DNA of 64,000 nt from the NCBI GenBank assembly GCA_004293915.1, contig RDZG01000081.1:1-64000 (forward strand), in the 5' to 3' direction. Under the pieces are notes generated by a model, which was not told the DNA's origin, searched no databases, and was given only the letters and a program-made list of their open reading frames with translations. This stretch comes from Bacteroidota bacterium. GTDB lineage: Bacteria > Bacteroidota > Bacteroidia > Cytophagales > UBA9547. The translations under genes and the position numbers were made by a program. Shown in pieces: positions 9,710 through 18,438 of this stretch (position 1 is its first letter; every line of letters begins with the position of its first letter).

Positions 9710-11160
9710 ATGGCACAAGAGCAAAACCCAATCGAACGCAATACATTTTTAAAAATAATTTCTCACGCCAAAGAATATGGCTTTGTGTTTGGCTCAAGCG
9801 AAATTTATGATGGTTTGGCTGCCGTTTATGATTATGGACAATATGGAGTTGAACTTAAAAACAATATAAAATCGCTTTGGTGGAAAACCATGACCCAACT
9901 CAACGAAAATATTGTTGGTGTTGATTCCGCAATTTTTATGCACCCGCTTACTTGGAAAGCTTCTGGGCATATTGATGGTTTTAGCGACCCAATGATTGAC
10001 AATAAAGACAGCAAAAAACGCTATCGTGTAGATCATTTAATAGAATCAAAAGCAGACGAACTTGTTGCCGAAGGCAAAGCTGGCGATGCCGAACGATTGC
10101 TCGAGCGCATGAATAAATATTTGGCAAAAGAAGAGTTTTCTAAACTTAGAGATTTATTGATAGAAAATAAAATCAGTTGTGCGGTTTCTAATACCTTAAA
10201 TTGGACAGAAATTCGCCAGTTTAATTTAATGTTTTCGACCGAAGTGGGAGCTGTGGCCGAAGATTCGAGCAAAATATATTTGAGACCAGAAACGGCTCAA
10301 GGTATTTTTGTGAATTTTTCGAATGTGCAAAAAACGGGTAGAATGAAAATTCCTTTCGGAATTGCTCAAATTGGTAAAGCATTTAGAAATGAGATAGTTG
10401 CACGCCAATTTATATTTCGTATGCGTGAGTTTGAGCAAATGGAAATGCAGTTTTTTATCAAACCTGGTACAGAAATGGATTGGTATGCAAAATGGAAAGA
10501 AACTCGCGCACAAAGCCATTGGTTTGCCAGCCGAAAAATTAAAATACCATGACCACGAAAAACTTGCTCATTATGCCAATGCTGCAGTGGATATAGAATT
10601 TGAATTTCCGTTTGGTTTTAAAGAAATAGAAGGTATACATTCTCGCACCGATTTTGATTTGAGCAATCACCAACAATTATCAGGAAAAAAATTACAATAC
10701 TTTGATAATGAGGAAAATAAAAATTATGTTCCTTATGTAATCGAAACTATTTTTAGCTGTACTTTGCAATGCTTTTACAGAAGAAACCACAGGCGAAGGC
10801 GAAAACAAAAAAGAACGCATTTATTTGAAATTTCATCCTGCTTTGGCTCCAATAAAAGCTGCCATTTTACCATTGACAAAAAAAGATGGATTGCCAGAAA
10901 AAGCAAAAGAAATTATGGAGCTTTTGAAATATGATTTTAATGTTTTTTACGAAGAAAAAGACACAGTTGGTAAAAGATATACACGTCAAGATTTAATCGG
11001 CACGCCATTTTGCATCACAGTAGATTATGATTCGTTGCAAGACAATGCCGTAACGGTTCGATACAGAGACACAACTGAGCAAAAACGTGTTCCAATCAGC
11101 GAATTACATGCACTTATCAGCCACGAAGTTAGTTTTAAACGTGTTTTTGAGAAGTTATAA
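9710..11160 (+). pseudogene. glyS: glycyl-tRNA synthetase interrupted by two frameshifting deletions
   Basis: The translated pieces match one dimeric-type glycyl-tRNA synthetase of about 490 residues. Frame 2 runs from MAQEQNPIERNTF to WKETR near 10510. Frame 3 then continues with [18 protein letters not shown] to NYVPYVIET near 10748. Frame 1 finishes with [12 protein letters not shown] to the stop at 11160. Class II motif 2 is intact (GKAFRNEI). Compared with the family, about eight bases are missing at the first break and about 20 at the second. The second removes the SIGLDRM segment, which contains the motif 3 arginine needed for ATP binding. As written the gene cannot give active enzyme. 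This synthetase is normally essential, so assembly error or a second copy elsewhere must be considered. Confidence 0.85.
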
Positions 11161-11322
11161 TAGGTTTAATTTTAATAATTATTTGTGTTTCGATTTAATA
11201 TTATTTCATTTTAAAATGTTTTGATTTGTAAATAAGTGTTTTGTTATTAGGACAATAAAATCATTTTTTTGCGTTATATAATTGAATAAGTTATTTCTAA
11301 AGTAATTCAAAAAAATCACAAT

Positions 11323-12126
11323 TTGCTTACTCACACAATCTGGCTAAATCTAATTTTCGAAAATAGAAATAAGCAATATGGAGCTTATGAATTGCGAACG
11401 AATTGGCATGCAGCTCAATCGAAAGGATTGATAATCAGTATTGTATTTTTTACTGTTTTTATTTGTGTAATGTACTTTTTTCAACATATTAAATTTGCCG
11501 AAACAATTTCTAAAACTTTTGTGCTTCCAAAAGCAATCAGAGAAAAATATAATATAAAAGATAAAACGGAAGAACCAATACCATTAAAAATGATAGAAGT
11601 GGAATTGCCTTTGATTCAAAATTGGAAATTATATTCTGATAAAGATTTTGAAAAAAAACAACGACAAGATGCACAAAATTTTGAAGAAAAACATGCTGGA
11701 AGGGTTTTGGAAGAAGGAGTGATGAAATTTGCTACCGACCCAAAAACAGGCAAAGATTTTGTGCCTGAAAAAATTGGAACATACAAAGGTGGGTATGGAA
11801 AATTATATACCCATATTTTGAATAAAATAAAATTTAATGCAGACCCAAACGAACTTCATCCGCATGACGATGGATCTGATGAAATAGATTTTGAAGTCAA
11901 TACCATGGTTTGGGTACAATGCGAGTTAAACAAAGATGGTAAATTAGAAAATGCCATAATTTTTAAAGGTGCATCTGATCCAAAATTCAATGATAGAGTA
12001 GTAGAAGCCATCAAAAGTTCTGCGGATTGGTTGCCAGCCGAACATAAAGGAAAAAAAATCAAACAAACTTTAATTATTCCTTTTCACTTTTATTATATGC
12101 AGCCACAGTTTAAATATTATAATTAG
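11323..12126 (+). CDS. TonB-like energy transducer protein
   Basis: 267 residues from a TTG start; the frame is open upstream to 11290 without an ATG. The N-terminus LIFENRNKQYGAYELR is characteristic of Bacteroidota TonB proteins and precedes a single membrane segment at about residues 30-52. The C-terminal part (residues 180-262: MVWVQCELNKDGKLENAIIF, then VVEAIKSSADWLPAEHKGK) is a TonB C-terminal domain. Such proteins link the inner-membrane proton motive force, through ExbB/ExbD, to outer-membrane receptors. There is no proline-rich linker of the E. coli type and no exbB/exbD nearby. It is followed after two bases by a small lipoprotein gene. Confidence 0.78.
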   Translation: MLTHTIWLNLIFENRNKQYGAYELRTNWHAAQSKGLIISIVFFTVFICVMYFFQHIKFAETISKTFVLPKAIREKYNIKDKTEEPIPLKMIEVELPLIQNWKLYSDKDFEKKQRQDAQNFEEKHAGRVLEEGVMKFATDPKTGKDFVPEKIGTYKGGYGKLYTHILNKIKFNADPNELHPHDDGSDEIDFEVNTMVWVQCELNKDGKLENAIIFKGASDPKFNDRVVEAIKSSADWLPAEHKGKKIKQTLIIPFHFYYMQPQFKYYN

Positions 12127-12128
12127 AA

Positions 12129-12557
12129 ATGCAATTTATGAAATACTTGTTTTTGATTGTTTTTTTGATTTCAAGTTGTAAGCAGAAAAAGAGTATCTAT
12201 CAAGTTTCAATAAAAAACGTGCCAATAAATGTAGTAGATATTTTTAGTGATATAAAAATCATTTTTGTTTCGCCTGATTCGATAAAATTAGATTCTTTAA
12301 GCAAACAAATGTCCGAAGAAAAACTATATCAAAATATTCAAACAAATAATTACTATTCTGAAAAGTTTAAAATGTATTTGGCACAAAAAAAATTAGATTA
12401 TGGTGTAAGCAGCAAGCAATACGTTGGTTTTGTATCTAAAAATAGTGATACATTGGTTTTTGATACTAAAAAAGTTGAATTAAACTGGTTTCTATTGGTG
12501 TTTGATGGCTATAATTTTCCGACTTATATTTCAAACATTTCTATTCCTGAAGAATAA
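12129..12557 (+). CDS. small lipoprotein of unknown function
   Basis: 142 residues with an N-terminal lipoprotein signal: hydrophobic LFLIVFLISSC, where the cysteine would be lipidated. The ATG at 12138 is an equally good start. The mature part is polar with no recognised domain. It starts two bases after the TonB-like gene and is followed by a strong hairpin terminator, so the two genes form one transcription unit. This suggests a role linked to the TonB-like protein, but nothing in the sequence proves it. Confidence 0.6.
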   Translation: MQFMKYLFLIVFLISSCKQKKSIYQVSIKNVPINVVDIFSDIKIIFVSPDSIKLDSLSKQMSEEKLYQNIQTNNYYSEKFKMYLAQKKLDYGVSSKQYVGFVSKNSDTLVFDTKKVELNWFLLVFDGYNFPTYISNISIPEE

Positions 12558-12563
12558 AAAAAA

Positions 12564-12590
12564 GGAGCAAAGTTCTTTGCTCCTTTTTTT
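12564..12590. terminator. bidirectional rho-independent terminator
   Basis: Inverted repeat GGAGCAAAG/CTTTGCTCC with an A-run before and a T-run after. It can stop transcription from the lipoprotein gene on the plus strand and from the acyl-CoA dehydrogenase gene on the minus strand. Confidence 0.85.
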
Positions 12591-12609
12591 GTAGTAATAA
12601 ATAAAATTT

Positions 12610-14418
12610 TTAAAACACAAAATCATTGGCAGCTACCAATTGCGAAGCAATTTTTCTGCGGGTTTCTTTGGTATTTATGTTTATATATTTTGCAAATCGT
12701 TTTAAACCCATGTGAAGCATTTTTTGCTCATCGCCTTCGGTCATGCTATTGATGGCATTTTTTCCAGCAATCGAAATTTTATCAACTGTATCGAAAATCA
12801 GGGTTTTTACTATGGCAATTTGGGCTTCCGAAGCAGTTTCGCCTTTGATAGAAACCATTTTTTCGGTTCGCAAAAGGGCAGATTCTGCCATGTATGTATC
12901 AATAATCATATCTGCCAAGTTCATCAAAATCTCTTGTTCTTGCCCTAATTTTTCGCCAAATTTTTGAGCGGCAAATCCTGCTGACATCAACACCGCTTTT
13001 TTAAAATTTTTGATAGCTTTATGCTCCTCGCTAAATATAGTTACTTCGCCAGATTCCATTTCGGGCATTGCCAAAAGCTCTTTTTGAACCGCCATAGCTG
13101 GTCCCATCAAATCAATTTTGCCTTTCATGGCACGTTTAATCAACATATCGATAATCAACATACGATTGATTTCGTTTGTGCCTTCAAAAATACGGTTGAT
13201 ACGAGAATCACGATAGGCTCTGTCCATAGGATAATCTGCCGAAAAACCATAACCACCCAATATTTGTACACCTTCATCTGCTACATAATCCAACATTTCG
13301 GAGCCAGCCACTTTTAAAATAGCACATTCCACAGCAAACTCTTCTGCTGCACCAAGTACGGATTCATTGTAAGTTTTTCCTTTTTCAAGTAATAATTGTT
13401 CAGAATTGTGAATGTCGTGTCCAGCACGATACATGGCAGCCTCAACAGCATAAATGCGAATGGCTTGCTCCGCTAATTTATATTGAATTGCTCCAAAACT
13501 CGAAATCGGAACTTTAAATTGTATGCGTTCGTTGGCATATTTCACCGCTTGTTTTGCCACTCTTTTTGCAGCTCCCAAAGCAGCAGCACCTAATTTTATA
13601 CGACCAATATTTAAAATGTTAAAAGCTATTAAATGTCCTTTTCCAATATCTCCAAGTACGTTTTCTTTCGGAATTTTTACATCTTGAAAAAATACTTGTC
13701 GGGTAGAAGAGCCTTTGATTCCCATTTTATGTTCTTCATTGCCTAGCGAAAGTCCTGCTGTTCCTTTTTCTACAATAAAACCTGTAAATCCGCTTTTTCC
13801 TTCGGGCAAACCATCGCCACTGGCTTGAGCAAACACAATAAATAAATCGGCAAAACCAGCATTTGTAATCCACATTTTTTGTCCGTTCAACACAAAATGA
13901 TTTCCATCAGCAGTCAAAACAGCTTTGGTTTTGGCAGCCAATGCATCAGAACCCGAACCTGGTTCGGTAAGGCAATAAGAAGCTTTCATTTCGCCTGAAC
14001 CAAGTTTTGGTAAATATTTTTGTTTTTGTTCGTCAGTTCCAAAATATAAAATAGGCAAAGTTCCTATACCTGTGTGAGCCGAAAGTGCAACGGCAAAGGA
14101 ATGAGCACCACCAATTTCTTCAGTAACTTTGAGCGTTGTATTAAAATCTTTGCCAAAACCACCGTATTGCTCTGGTAACGAAACCGATAAAAGTCCCAAT
14201 TCTCCTGCTTTATTAAGTAAACTTGGCATCAAACCTTCTTCTAATTTATCAATCCTATCCAAATGAGGAATCACTTCTTTTTCAACAAAATCTTTTGCCA
14301 TTTCGGCAATCATATTTTGCTCTTCGTTGAACTCTTCTGGTGCAAAAATATCTTGTGAGGTAATTTCTTTTGTGATAAAATGACCACCTCTGATGTTGGC
14401 TTTATTTACAGTTTCCAT
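12610..14418 (-). CDS. acyl-CoA dehydrogenase
   Basis: A 602-residue FAD-dependent dehydrogenase that introduces a 2,3-double bond in acyl-CoA during fatty-acid or branched-chain oxidation. Visible signatures are YCLTEPGSGSDA and KMWITNAGFADLFIVFA in the middle domain and QILGGYGFSADYPMDRAYRD and IFEGTNEINRMLI in the C-terminal domain. The usual catalytic glutamate position lies in the YAVEAAMYR/EECAILKVAGSE region or IFEGTNEI. The extra 150-residue C-terminal extension matches the long acyl-CoA dehydrogenases common in Bacteroidota. It is a single-gene unit, preceded by an inverted repeat in its leader that could be an operator. Confidence 0.92.
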   Translation of the reverse strand: METVNKANIRGGHFITKEITSQDIFAPEEFNEEQNMIAEMAKDFVEKEVIPHLDRIDKLEEGLMPSLLNKAGELGLLSVSLPEQYGGFGKDFNTTLKVTEEIGGAHSFAVALSAHTGIGTLPILYFGTDEQKQKYLPKLGSGEMKASYCLTEPGSGSDALAAKTKAVLTADGNHFVLNGQKMWITNAGFADLFIVFAQASGDGLPEGKSGFTGFIVEKGTAGLSLGNEEHKMGIKGSSTRQVFFQDVKIPKENVLGDIGKGHLIAFNILNIGRIKLGAAALGAAKRVAKQAVKYANERIQFKVPISSFGAIQYKLAEQAIRIYAVEAAMYRAGHDIHNSEQLLLEKGKTYNESVLGAAEEFAVECAILKVAGSEMLDYVADEGVQILGGYGFSADYPMDRAYRDSRINRIFEGTNEINRMLIIDMLIKRAMKGKIDLMGPAMAVQKELLAMPEMESGEVTIFSEEHKAIKNFKKAVLMSAGFAAQKFGEKLGQEQEILMNLADMIIDTYMAESALLRTEKMVSIKGETASEAQIAIVKTLIFDTVDKISIAGKNAINSMTEGDEQKMLHMGLKRFAKYININTKETRRKIASQLVAANDFVF

Positions 14419-14420
14419 TT

Positions 14421-14450
14421 GCTATCGTTTTTTTATTTTTGTACGATAGC
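14421..14450 (-). promoter_or_regulatory. inverted repeat in the leader of the acyl-CoA dehydrogenase gene
   Basis: GCTATCGT and ACGATAGC are perfect 8-bp arms separated by 14 bases. The near arm lies two bases before the start codon. It may be a repressor operator or an mRNA hairpin covering the translation start. No regulator gene is adjacent, so this is tentative. Confidence 0.4.
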
Positions 14451-14590
14451 GTGAAATATTTGTTTTAACTAATATAAAAACAGAGTGCCAATAGTTTGAG
14501 TAATTTTTAAAAAAAGAAAAAAATGGTATCGTAGAATATAAAGAACTAAACTAACCAAATATTAGGTTTGAATTTGCGAAATAATATCAA

Positions 14591-14618
14591 AAAAAGCCAG
14601 TTTCACGGCTGGCTTTTT
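14591..14618 (-). terminator. rho-independent terminator of nagB
   Basis: AAAAAGCCAG and CTGGCTTTTT form a 10-bp stem around an 8-base loop just after the nagB stop codon; the minus strand carries a T-run. Confidence 0.8.
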
Positions 14619-14629
14619 AAATTTCCAAA

Positions 14630-16528
14630 TTAAAACAAATACCTCACAAAAGCTTCCATTGCTTCGTATTCTGCTAATCCCAGTTTATTATAGGCTTCGG
14701 CAGTAGCATGGTTTCTGTCTTCGGCACGCACCCAAAACTCACGTTTGTCATTACCTGGAAACAAGGCAGCATCTTTTTGAGATTGGTGTTTAAAAATCGC
14801 TTTACGCTTACGCATCAATTCTTCAGGACTCAATGGTACTGCCATTTCGATTTGATCTACCTCCCACTCTTGCCAAGCTCCTCTGTATAACCAAACATAG
14901 CAGTCTTTCATCCATTTTTCTTCTTTCAATCGATCTACCGCTGCAAAAATAGCAGCTAAACATACTCTGTGCGTACCATGTGGATCGCTCAAATCGCCTG
15001 CTGCATAGATTTGATGAGGTTTTACTTTTTGCAACAAATCTACAATGATTTGAATATCATCTTCTCCAATGGGTTTTTTCTTAACCGTTCCAGTTTCATA
15101 GAATGGCATATCTAAAAAATGAATATTTTTATCTTCCAAACCCACGTATCGTGCCCCTGCTTTGGCTTCTCCTCTACGAATTAGACCTTTGATAGACATT
15201 ACCTCTTTACTATCGACTTGCCCTGGTGCTTTTTCTTTGATAGATTTTACTACTTTTTTGTAAAACTTATCTCCATCTTCTTTGTTGAGACCAAAAGCTT
15301 CGTTGAAGTCCGAAATAAAATCGGCAAAACGAACCGCATCGTCATCGAAAACAGCTATATTTCCCGATGTTTGATAAGCCACATGCACATCGTGACCTTG
15401 GTCTACGAGCCTGATAAAGGTTCCTCCCATCGAGATTACATCATCGTCAGGATGTGGAGAAAATAATACTACACGTTTAGGAAATGGCTTTGCTCTTTCG
15501 GGTCTGTTGCTATCGTCTGCATTGGGTTTTCCTCCGGGCCAACCTGTGATGGTAACTTGTAATTCATTAAAAATCTTAATATTAATTTGATAAGCGGAAC
15601 TAAATTCGGTTACCAAATCGCTCATGCCATGCTCCATATAATCGCCATTAGTCAATTTTAAAATCGGCTTATCTACTTTTTGACACAGCCAAACTACTGC
15701 TTTACGAATCAGTTTTTGATCGTTCCAGTCGCAGCTTTCTACCAACCAAGGTGTTTTTATTCTAGTTAATTCTGAAGAAGCTGCTTCATCTACTACCACC
15801 ATTGTATTGGGGTGTTTTTGCAAAAAGGTAGATGGAATATGTTCTGTAATAGGCCCCTCTACCGCTTTTTTAATAATTTTAGATTTTCCTTCTCCCCAAG
15901 CCATCATGATGATTTTTTTGGCTTTCATAATTGAGCCTACTCCCATGGTGATGGCTTTGCGAGGCACATTTTCTTCACCAAAAAAGTCGCTAGCAGCATC
16001 TATTCTAGTCATTTGATCGAGCGTAATCATTCTAGTTACAGAGCTTTCTCCCGAACCTGGCTCATTGAAACCGATATGTCCCGTACGACCAATACCCAAT
16101 ATTTGTAAATCTAAGCCTCCTAGTTCTTCTATTTTCTTTTCATAGCTTTTGCAAAATTCGGCTACTTTATCCTTTGAAATTGTGCCATCAGGAATATGAA
16201 TTTGCGATTTTGAAATGTCGATATGGTTGAACAAATGCTCGTTCATAAATCGCACATAACTCTGCAAATTATCGGGCAACATCGGATAATATTCATCCAA
16301 ATTGAAAGTATACACATTCTTGAAACTCAACTGACCTGCTTTATGCATACGAACCAGTTCTTCGTATACTTTGATAGGAGTTGAACCCGTAGCCAATCCT
16401 AATACACAGTTTTTGTCTTCAAGTTGTTTTATTTTAATCAAAGCCGCAATTTCATTGGCAACCGAAACCGAAGCGTCTGAAGATGATTTTAGAATTTTTG
16501 TTGTAATTTTTTCAAAGTTTGTATTCAT
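14630..16528 (-). CDS. nagB: glucosamine-6-phosphate deaminase fused to a PIG-L/LmbE deacetylase-like domain
   Basis: A 632-residue two-domain protein. Residues 1-270 are a NagB deaminase, with GLATGSTPIKVYEEL, YTFNLDEYYPM, GIGRTGHIGFNEPGS and VTRMITLDQMTR. It converts glucosamine-6-phosphate to fructose-6-phosphate and ammonia. Residues 345-632 resemble a PIG-L/LmbE domain: SPHPDDDVISMGGTF carries the zinc ligands and AGDLSDPHGTHRVCLAA supplies a later histidine. This domain order is common in Bacteroidota NagB proteins. The second domain may remove an acyl group from an amino sugar, but that activity is inferred. The gene stands alone with its own terminator. Confidence 0.9.
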   Translation of the reverse strand: MNTNFEKITTKILKSSSDASVSVANEIAALIKIKQLEDKNCVLGLATGSTPIKVYEELVRMHKAGQLSFKNVYTFNLDEYYPMLPDNLQSYVRFMNEHLFNHIDISKSQIHIPDGTISKDKVAEFCKSYEKKIEELGGLDLQILGIGRTGHIGFNEPGSGESSVTRMITLDQMTRIDAASDFFGEENVPRKAITMGVGSIMKAKKIIMMAWGEGKSKIIKKAVEGPITEHIPSTFLQKHPNTMVVVDEAASSELTRIKTPWLVESCDWNDQKLIRKAVVWLCQKVDKPILKLTNGDYMEHGMSDLVTEFSSAYQINIKIFNELQVTITGWPGGKPNADDSNRPERAKPFPKRVVLFSPHPDDDVISMGGTFIRLVDQGHDVHVAYQTSGNIAVFDDDAVRFADFISDFNEAFGLNKEDGDKFYKKVVKSIKEKAPGQVDSKEVMSIKGLIRRGEAKAGARYVGLEDKNIHFLDMPFYETGTVKKKPIGEDDIQIIVDLLQKVKPHQIYAAGDLSDPHGTHRVCLAAIFAAVDRLKEEKWMKDCYVWLYRGAWQEWEVDQIEMAVPLSPEELMRKRKAIFKHQSQKDAALFPGNDKREFWVRAEDRNHATAEAYNKLGLAEYEAMEAFVRYLF

Positions 16529-16580
16529 GGCGTTAATTTAAGTTTTAAATTTTTAAATATTTGTGTGTAAGAGCTTAGTT

Positions 16581-16776
16581 ACACAGAGTTCTCAAAGGTT
16601 TCACAGAGTTGCACTAAGGTTTTTTCTTTGTGTTTCTTAGTGACTTCTTCGTGTAATCTTTTTTTGACACAGAGTTCTCAAAGGCTTCTCAGAGTTGCAA
16701 TAAGACTTTGTGTTACTTTGTGACTTCTTTGTGTACTTTGTGTAATCTTTCTCTAACACAGAGTTGCACTAAGGTT
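16581..16776. repeat. degenerate tandem repeat, three copies
   Basis: Copies begin at 16581, 16667 and 16756 with ACACAGAGTT, followed by variants of CTCAAAGGTTTCACAGAG and GTGACTTCTTYGTGTAATCTT. The period is about 86-89 bp and the last copy is partial. Arms such as ACACAGAG and CTTTGTGT are partly self-complementary. The repeat lies directly beside the GxxExxY gene. No spacer structure of a CRISPR array is present. Confidence 0.65.
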
Positions 16777-16780
16777 TAAT

Positions 16781-17152
16781 TTATACGATGATTCTTTTTA
16801 TTCCATTTTTTAATATAGCAACATTAAAGTTTAAGATAAGACCCAGTTTATAATTTCCTAATTTCAAATATGTTAGCATCTGTGCAATATGAACGTCATT
16901 TATTGCTTCCACAGATTTTAATTCGATTACTAATTTATTTTCAACTAATATATCCATTCTATAACCATGATCAAGCTTTACTTCTTTGTAAATTATTGGC
17001 ATTGGGACTTCTCTTTGAATGTTTAATCCTTTACTGATAAGTTCATAAAACAAACATTTTTGATATGCAGATTCTAATAATCCAGTTCCCAAATGTTTAT
17101 GAAACTCAAAAGCGTTTCATATTACTATGTTCGACAATTCATTTTCAACCAT
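16781..17152 (-). pseudogene. GxxExxY family protein gene with an in-frame stop
   Basis: The minus strand encodes MVENELSNIVI, a TGA stop at 17117-17119, then NAFEFHKHLGTGLLESAYQ and a full-length remainder ending KNGIKRIIV. Members of this family begin with the same pattern (a short helix, then HKxLGxGLLES) without the stop, and carry the GxxExxY motif. They have a restriction-endonuclease-like core, here DILVENKLVIELKSVE. A shortened product could only start at the TTG at 17092, which would drop the first conserved helix. The gene is therefore probably inactivated by one base change, or the base is a sequencing error. Function of the family is not established. Confidence 0.7.
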
Positions 17153-17442
17153 AATTCATTCTAAATTTCATGATAAAACTTATGGTCTATTTTCTGACCA
17201 AATAGCATCAAATCTCTGACCTATAAATCCAACTAATTACTCTACTTTTTATTGGCGATTTTTACCAACAAAACCGAAACGCTTAATTTATATAAGCACA
17301 CTTGCAAAAGTTGTAGTCATTCACAGATTTGTACGTAGAATTTCCAAAAAAAACAAAAAAACGAACATTAAAAACTAGAAAAAATGCTTAAAAAATAGTT
17401 TTTTGGGCAAATCCTAAAAAATTACCCAAAAATCCTCTCACT

Positions 17443-18018
17443 TTATTCTTTTTTATCCTTTTTGTTGATTTCAAAAAAAGAAGTTACAGTGATTTTATCG
17501 CCTAAACTATCGCCACCGCCAAGTATACTAAATTCTTTTCTCGAAATTGCTCCAATTACTTTTATTGCTCCATATTTTCCATCATCTTTTCTGCCAAAGT
17601 CTTCTACCAAAAATTCTACATCTTTTGTAATACCTTTTACAGTTAATTTACCGTTTGCTGAATAATTATTTGGGCTAGTAAGTTTTAATCCCGAACAAGA
17701 AAATATAATTTGAGTAAATTTTGCTGCGTCCAGAAACTCATCTCCTTTGAGTTTATCTGCCAAATGATCTGCAATAACATCAATTGAGTTTGAATTTATT
17801 TTTAAAGCAACAGTAGCACCACTTAAATCAGCATCTTTAATAGTCAAGATTTCGCCTCCAAAGGCTTTAAATTCGCCAGTTCTGATGGCAATGTCGTTCC
17901 ATTTTACTGCAAATCCAATGTTTGAATGCCCTCCATTTATTTCATAACGAAATTGAGCTTCTGAAAAAATCGCTATAAATAAAGCAACTGTAAAAATTGT
18001 TTTTTTAATAATTATCAT
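17443..18018 (-). CDS. YceI family periplasmic protein
   Basis: 191 residues with a signal peptide (about residues 1-21) followed by a YceI lipocalin-like barrel. Characteristic features are the opening YEINGGHSNIGFAVKW, the alternating strands of IDVIADHLADKLKGDEFLD and FTQIIFSCSGLKL, and the end EFSILGGGDSLGDKITVT. YceI proteins bind isoprenoid-like lipids in a hydrophobic tunnel and act in the periplasm. The gene is on the same strand as a small upstream peptide gene but is separated from it by a terminator. The 290 bases downstream (17153-17442) contain nothing I can identify. Confidence 0.85.
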   Translation of the reverse strand: MIIIKKTIFTVALFIAIFSEAQFRYEINGGHSNIGFAVKWNDIAIRTGEFKAFGGEILTIKDADLSGATVALKINSNSIDVIADHLADKLKGDEFLDAAKFTQIIFSCSGLKLTSPNNYSANGKLTVKGITKDVEFLVEDFGRKDDGKYGAIKVIGAISRKEFSILGGGDSLGDKITVTSFFEINKKDKKE

Positions 18019-18092
18019 ATTATAAGGTAGTTAAATTGTAGCAAATTTACAATTCAATCACAAATAAATACAAAAAATTTAGAAAATAAAAA

Positions 18093-18122
18093 AGTCGCTA
18101 CTTCTATTATTAAGTAACGACT
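18093..18122 (-). terminator. terminator of the 30-codon peptide gene
   Basis: AGTCGCTACTT and AAGTAACGACT form an 11-bp stem with one mismatch and an 8-base loop, followed on the minus strand by a T-rich run. It separates the small peptide gene from yceI. Confidence 0.75.
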
Positions 18123-18143
18123 AATTTGAAGCTGTTTATTGAT

Positions 18144-18236
18144 TTATAATACAGCAAAAAAAATTCCTATAATCGCAACCCATTGAGAAGCTATTATAAT
18201 CATTACGTTTTTCGGAATTTGAATATGTTTTTTCAT
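18144..18236 (-). CDS. 30-residue single-span membrane peptide
   Basis: The frame begins MKKHIQIPKNVM and continues with a hydrophobic helix IIIASQWVAIIGIFFAVL to the stop. It is a short basic N-terminus followed by one membrane span. The reading frame has its own terminator 20 bases downstream and a 200-bp upstream region with a 16-bp palindrome. This is why I consider it a real transcription unit rather than chance. It could also be the coding part of a small regulatory RNA or a type I toxin. No homologue is known to me. Confidence 0.5.
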   Translation of the reverse strand: MKKHIQIPKNVMIIIASQWVAIIGIFFAVL

Positions 18237-18341
18237 AATTTATAAAGGGTAAATGTTGGAATATTATCTTACGATACGGCTTGCATTGCATGGATGTTGC
18301 AATTATTAAAACGAAATAAATATACTTAAAGGTTGCAAAAA

Positions 18342-18357
18342 AATCAACTAGTTGATT
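18342..18357. promoter_or_regulatory. 16-bp perfect palindrome
   Basis: AATCAACTAGTTGATT is its own reverse complement. It lies about 105 bp before the small peptide gene and 80 bp after the stop of the YwqK-repeat gene. It is flanked by GGTTGCAA and TTGCAAAGCC, which extend a looser symmetry. It could be an operator or part of a hairpin ending the upstream region. Confidence 0.4.
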
Positions 18358-18438
18358 GCAAAGCCTTTATGATTTATAAAAAATATCTACATGTACAAAA
18401 AGGTGTAATAGAAATTATTTTTTCAAAAAAATATAAAA

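Noticed and set aside
9710-11160. Programmed frameshifting in glyS
   Set aside because: Conserved residues are missing at both breaks, and no slippery site is visible; frameshifting alone cannot restore the protein.
16581-16776. CRISPR-like array
   Set aside because: Only three degenerate copies, no unique spacers of uniform length and no cas genes in the window.
16781-17152. Selenocysteine or stop-codon readthrough at the TGA in the GxxExxY gene
   Set aside because: The family has no conserved cysteine at that place and no hairpin of the SECIS kind follows.
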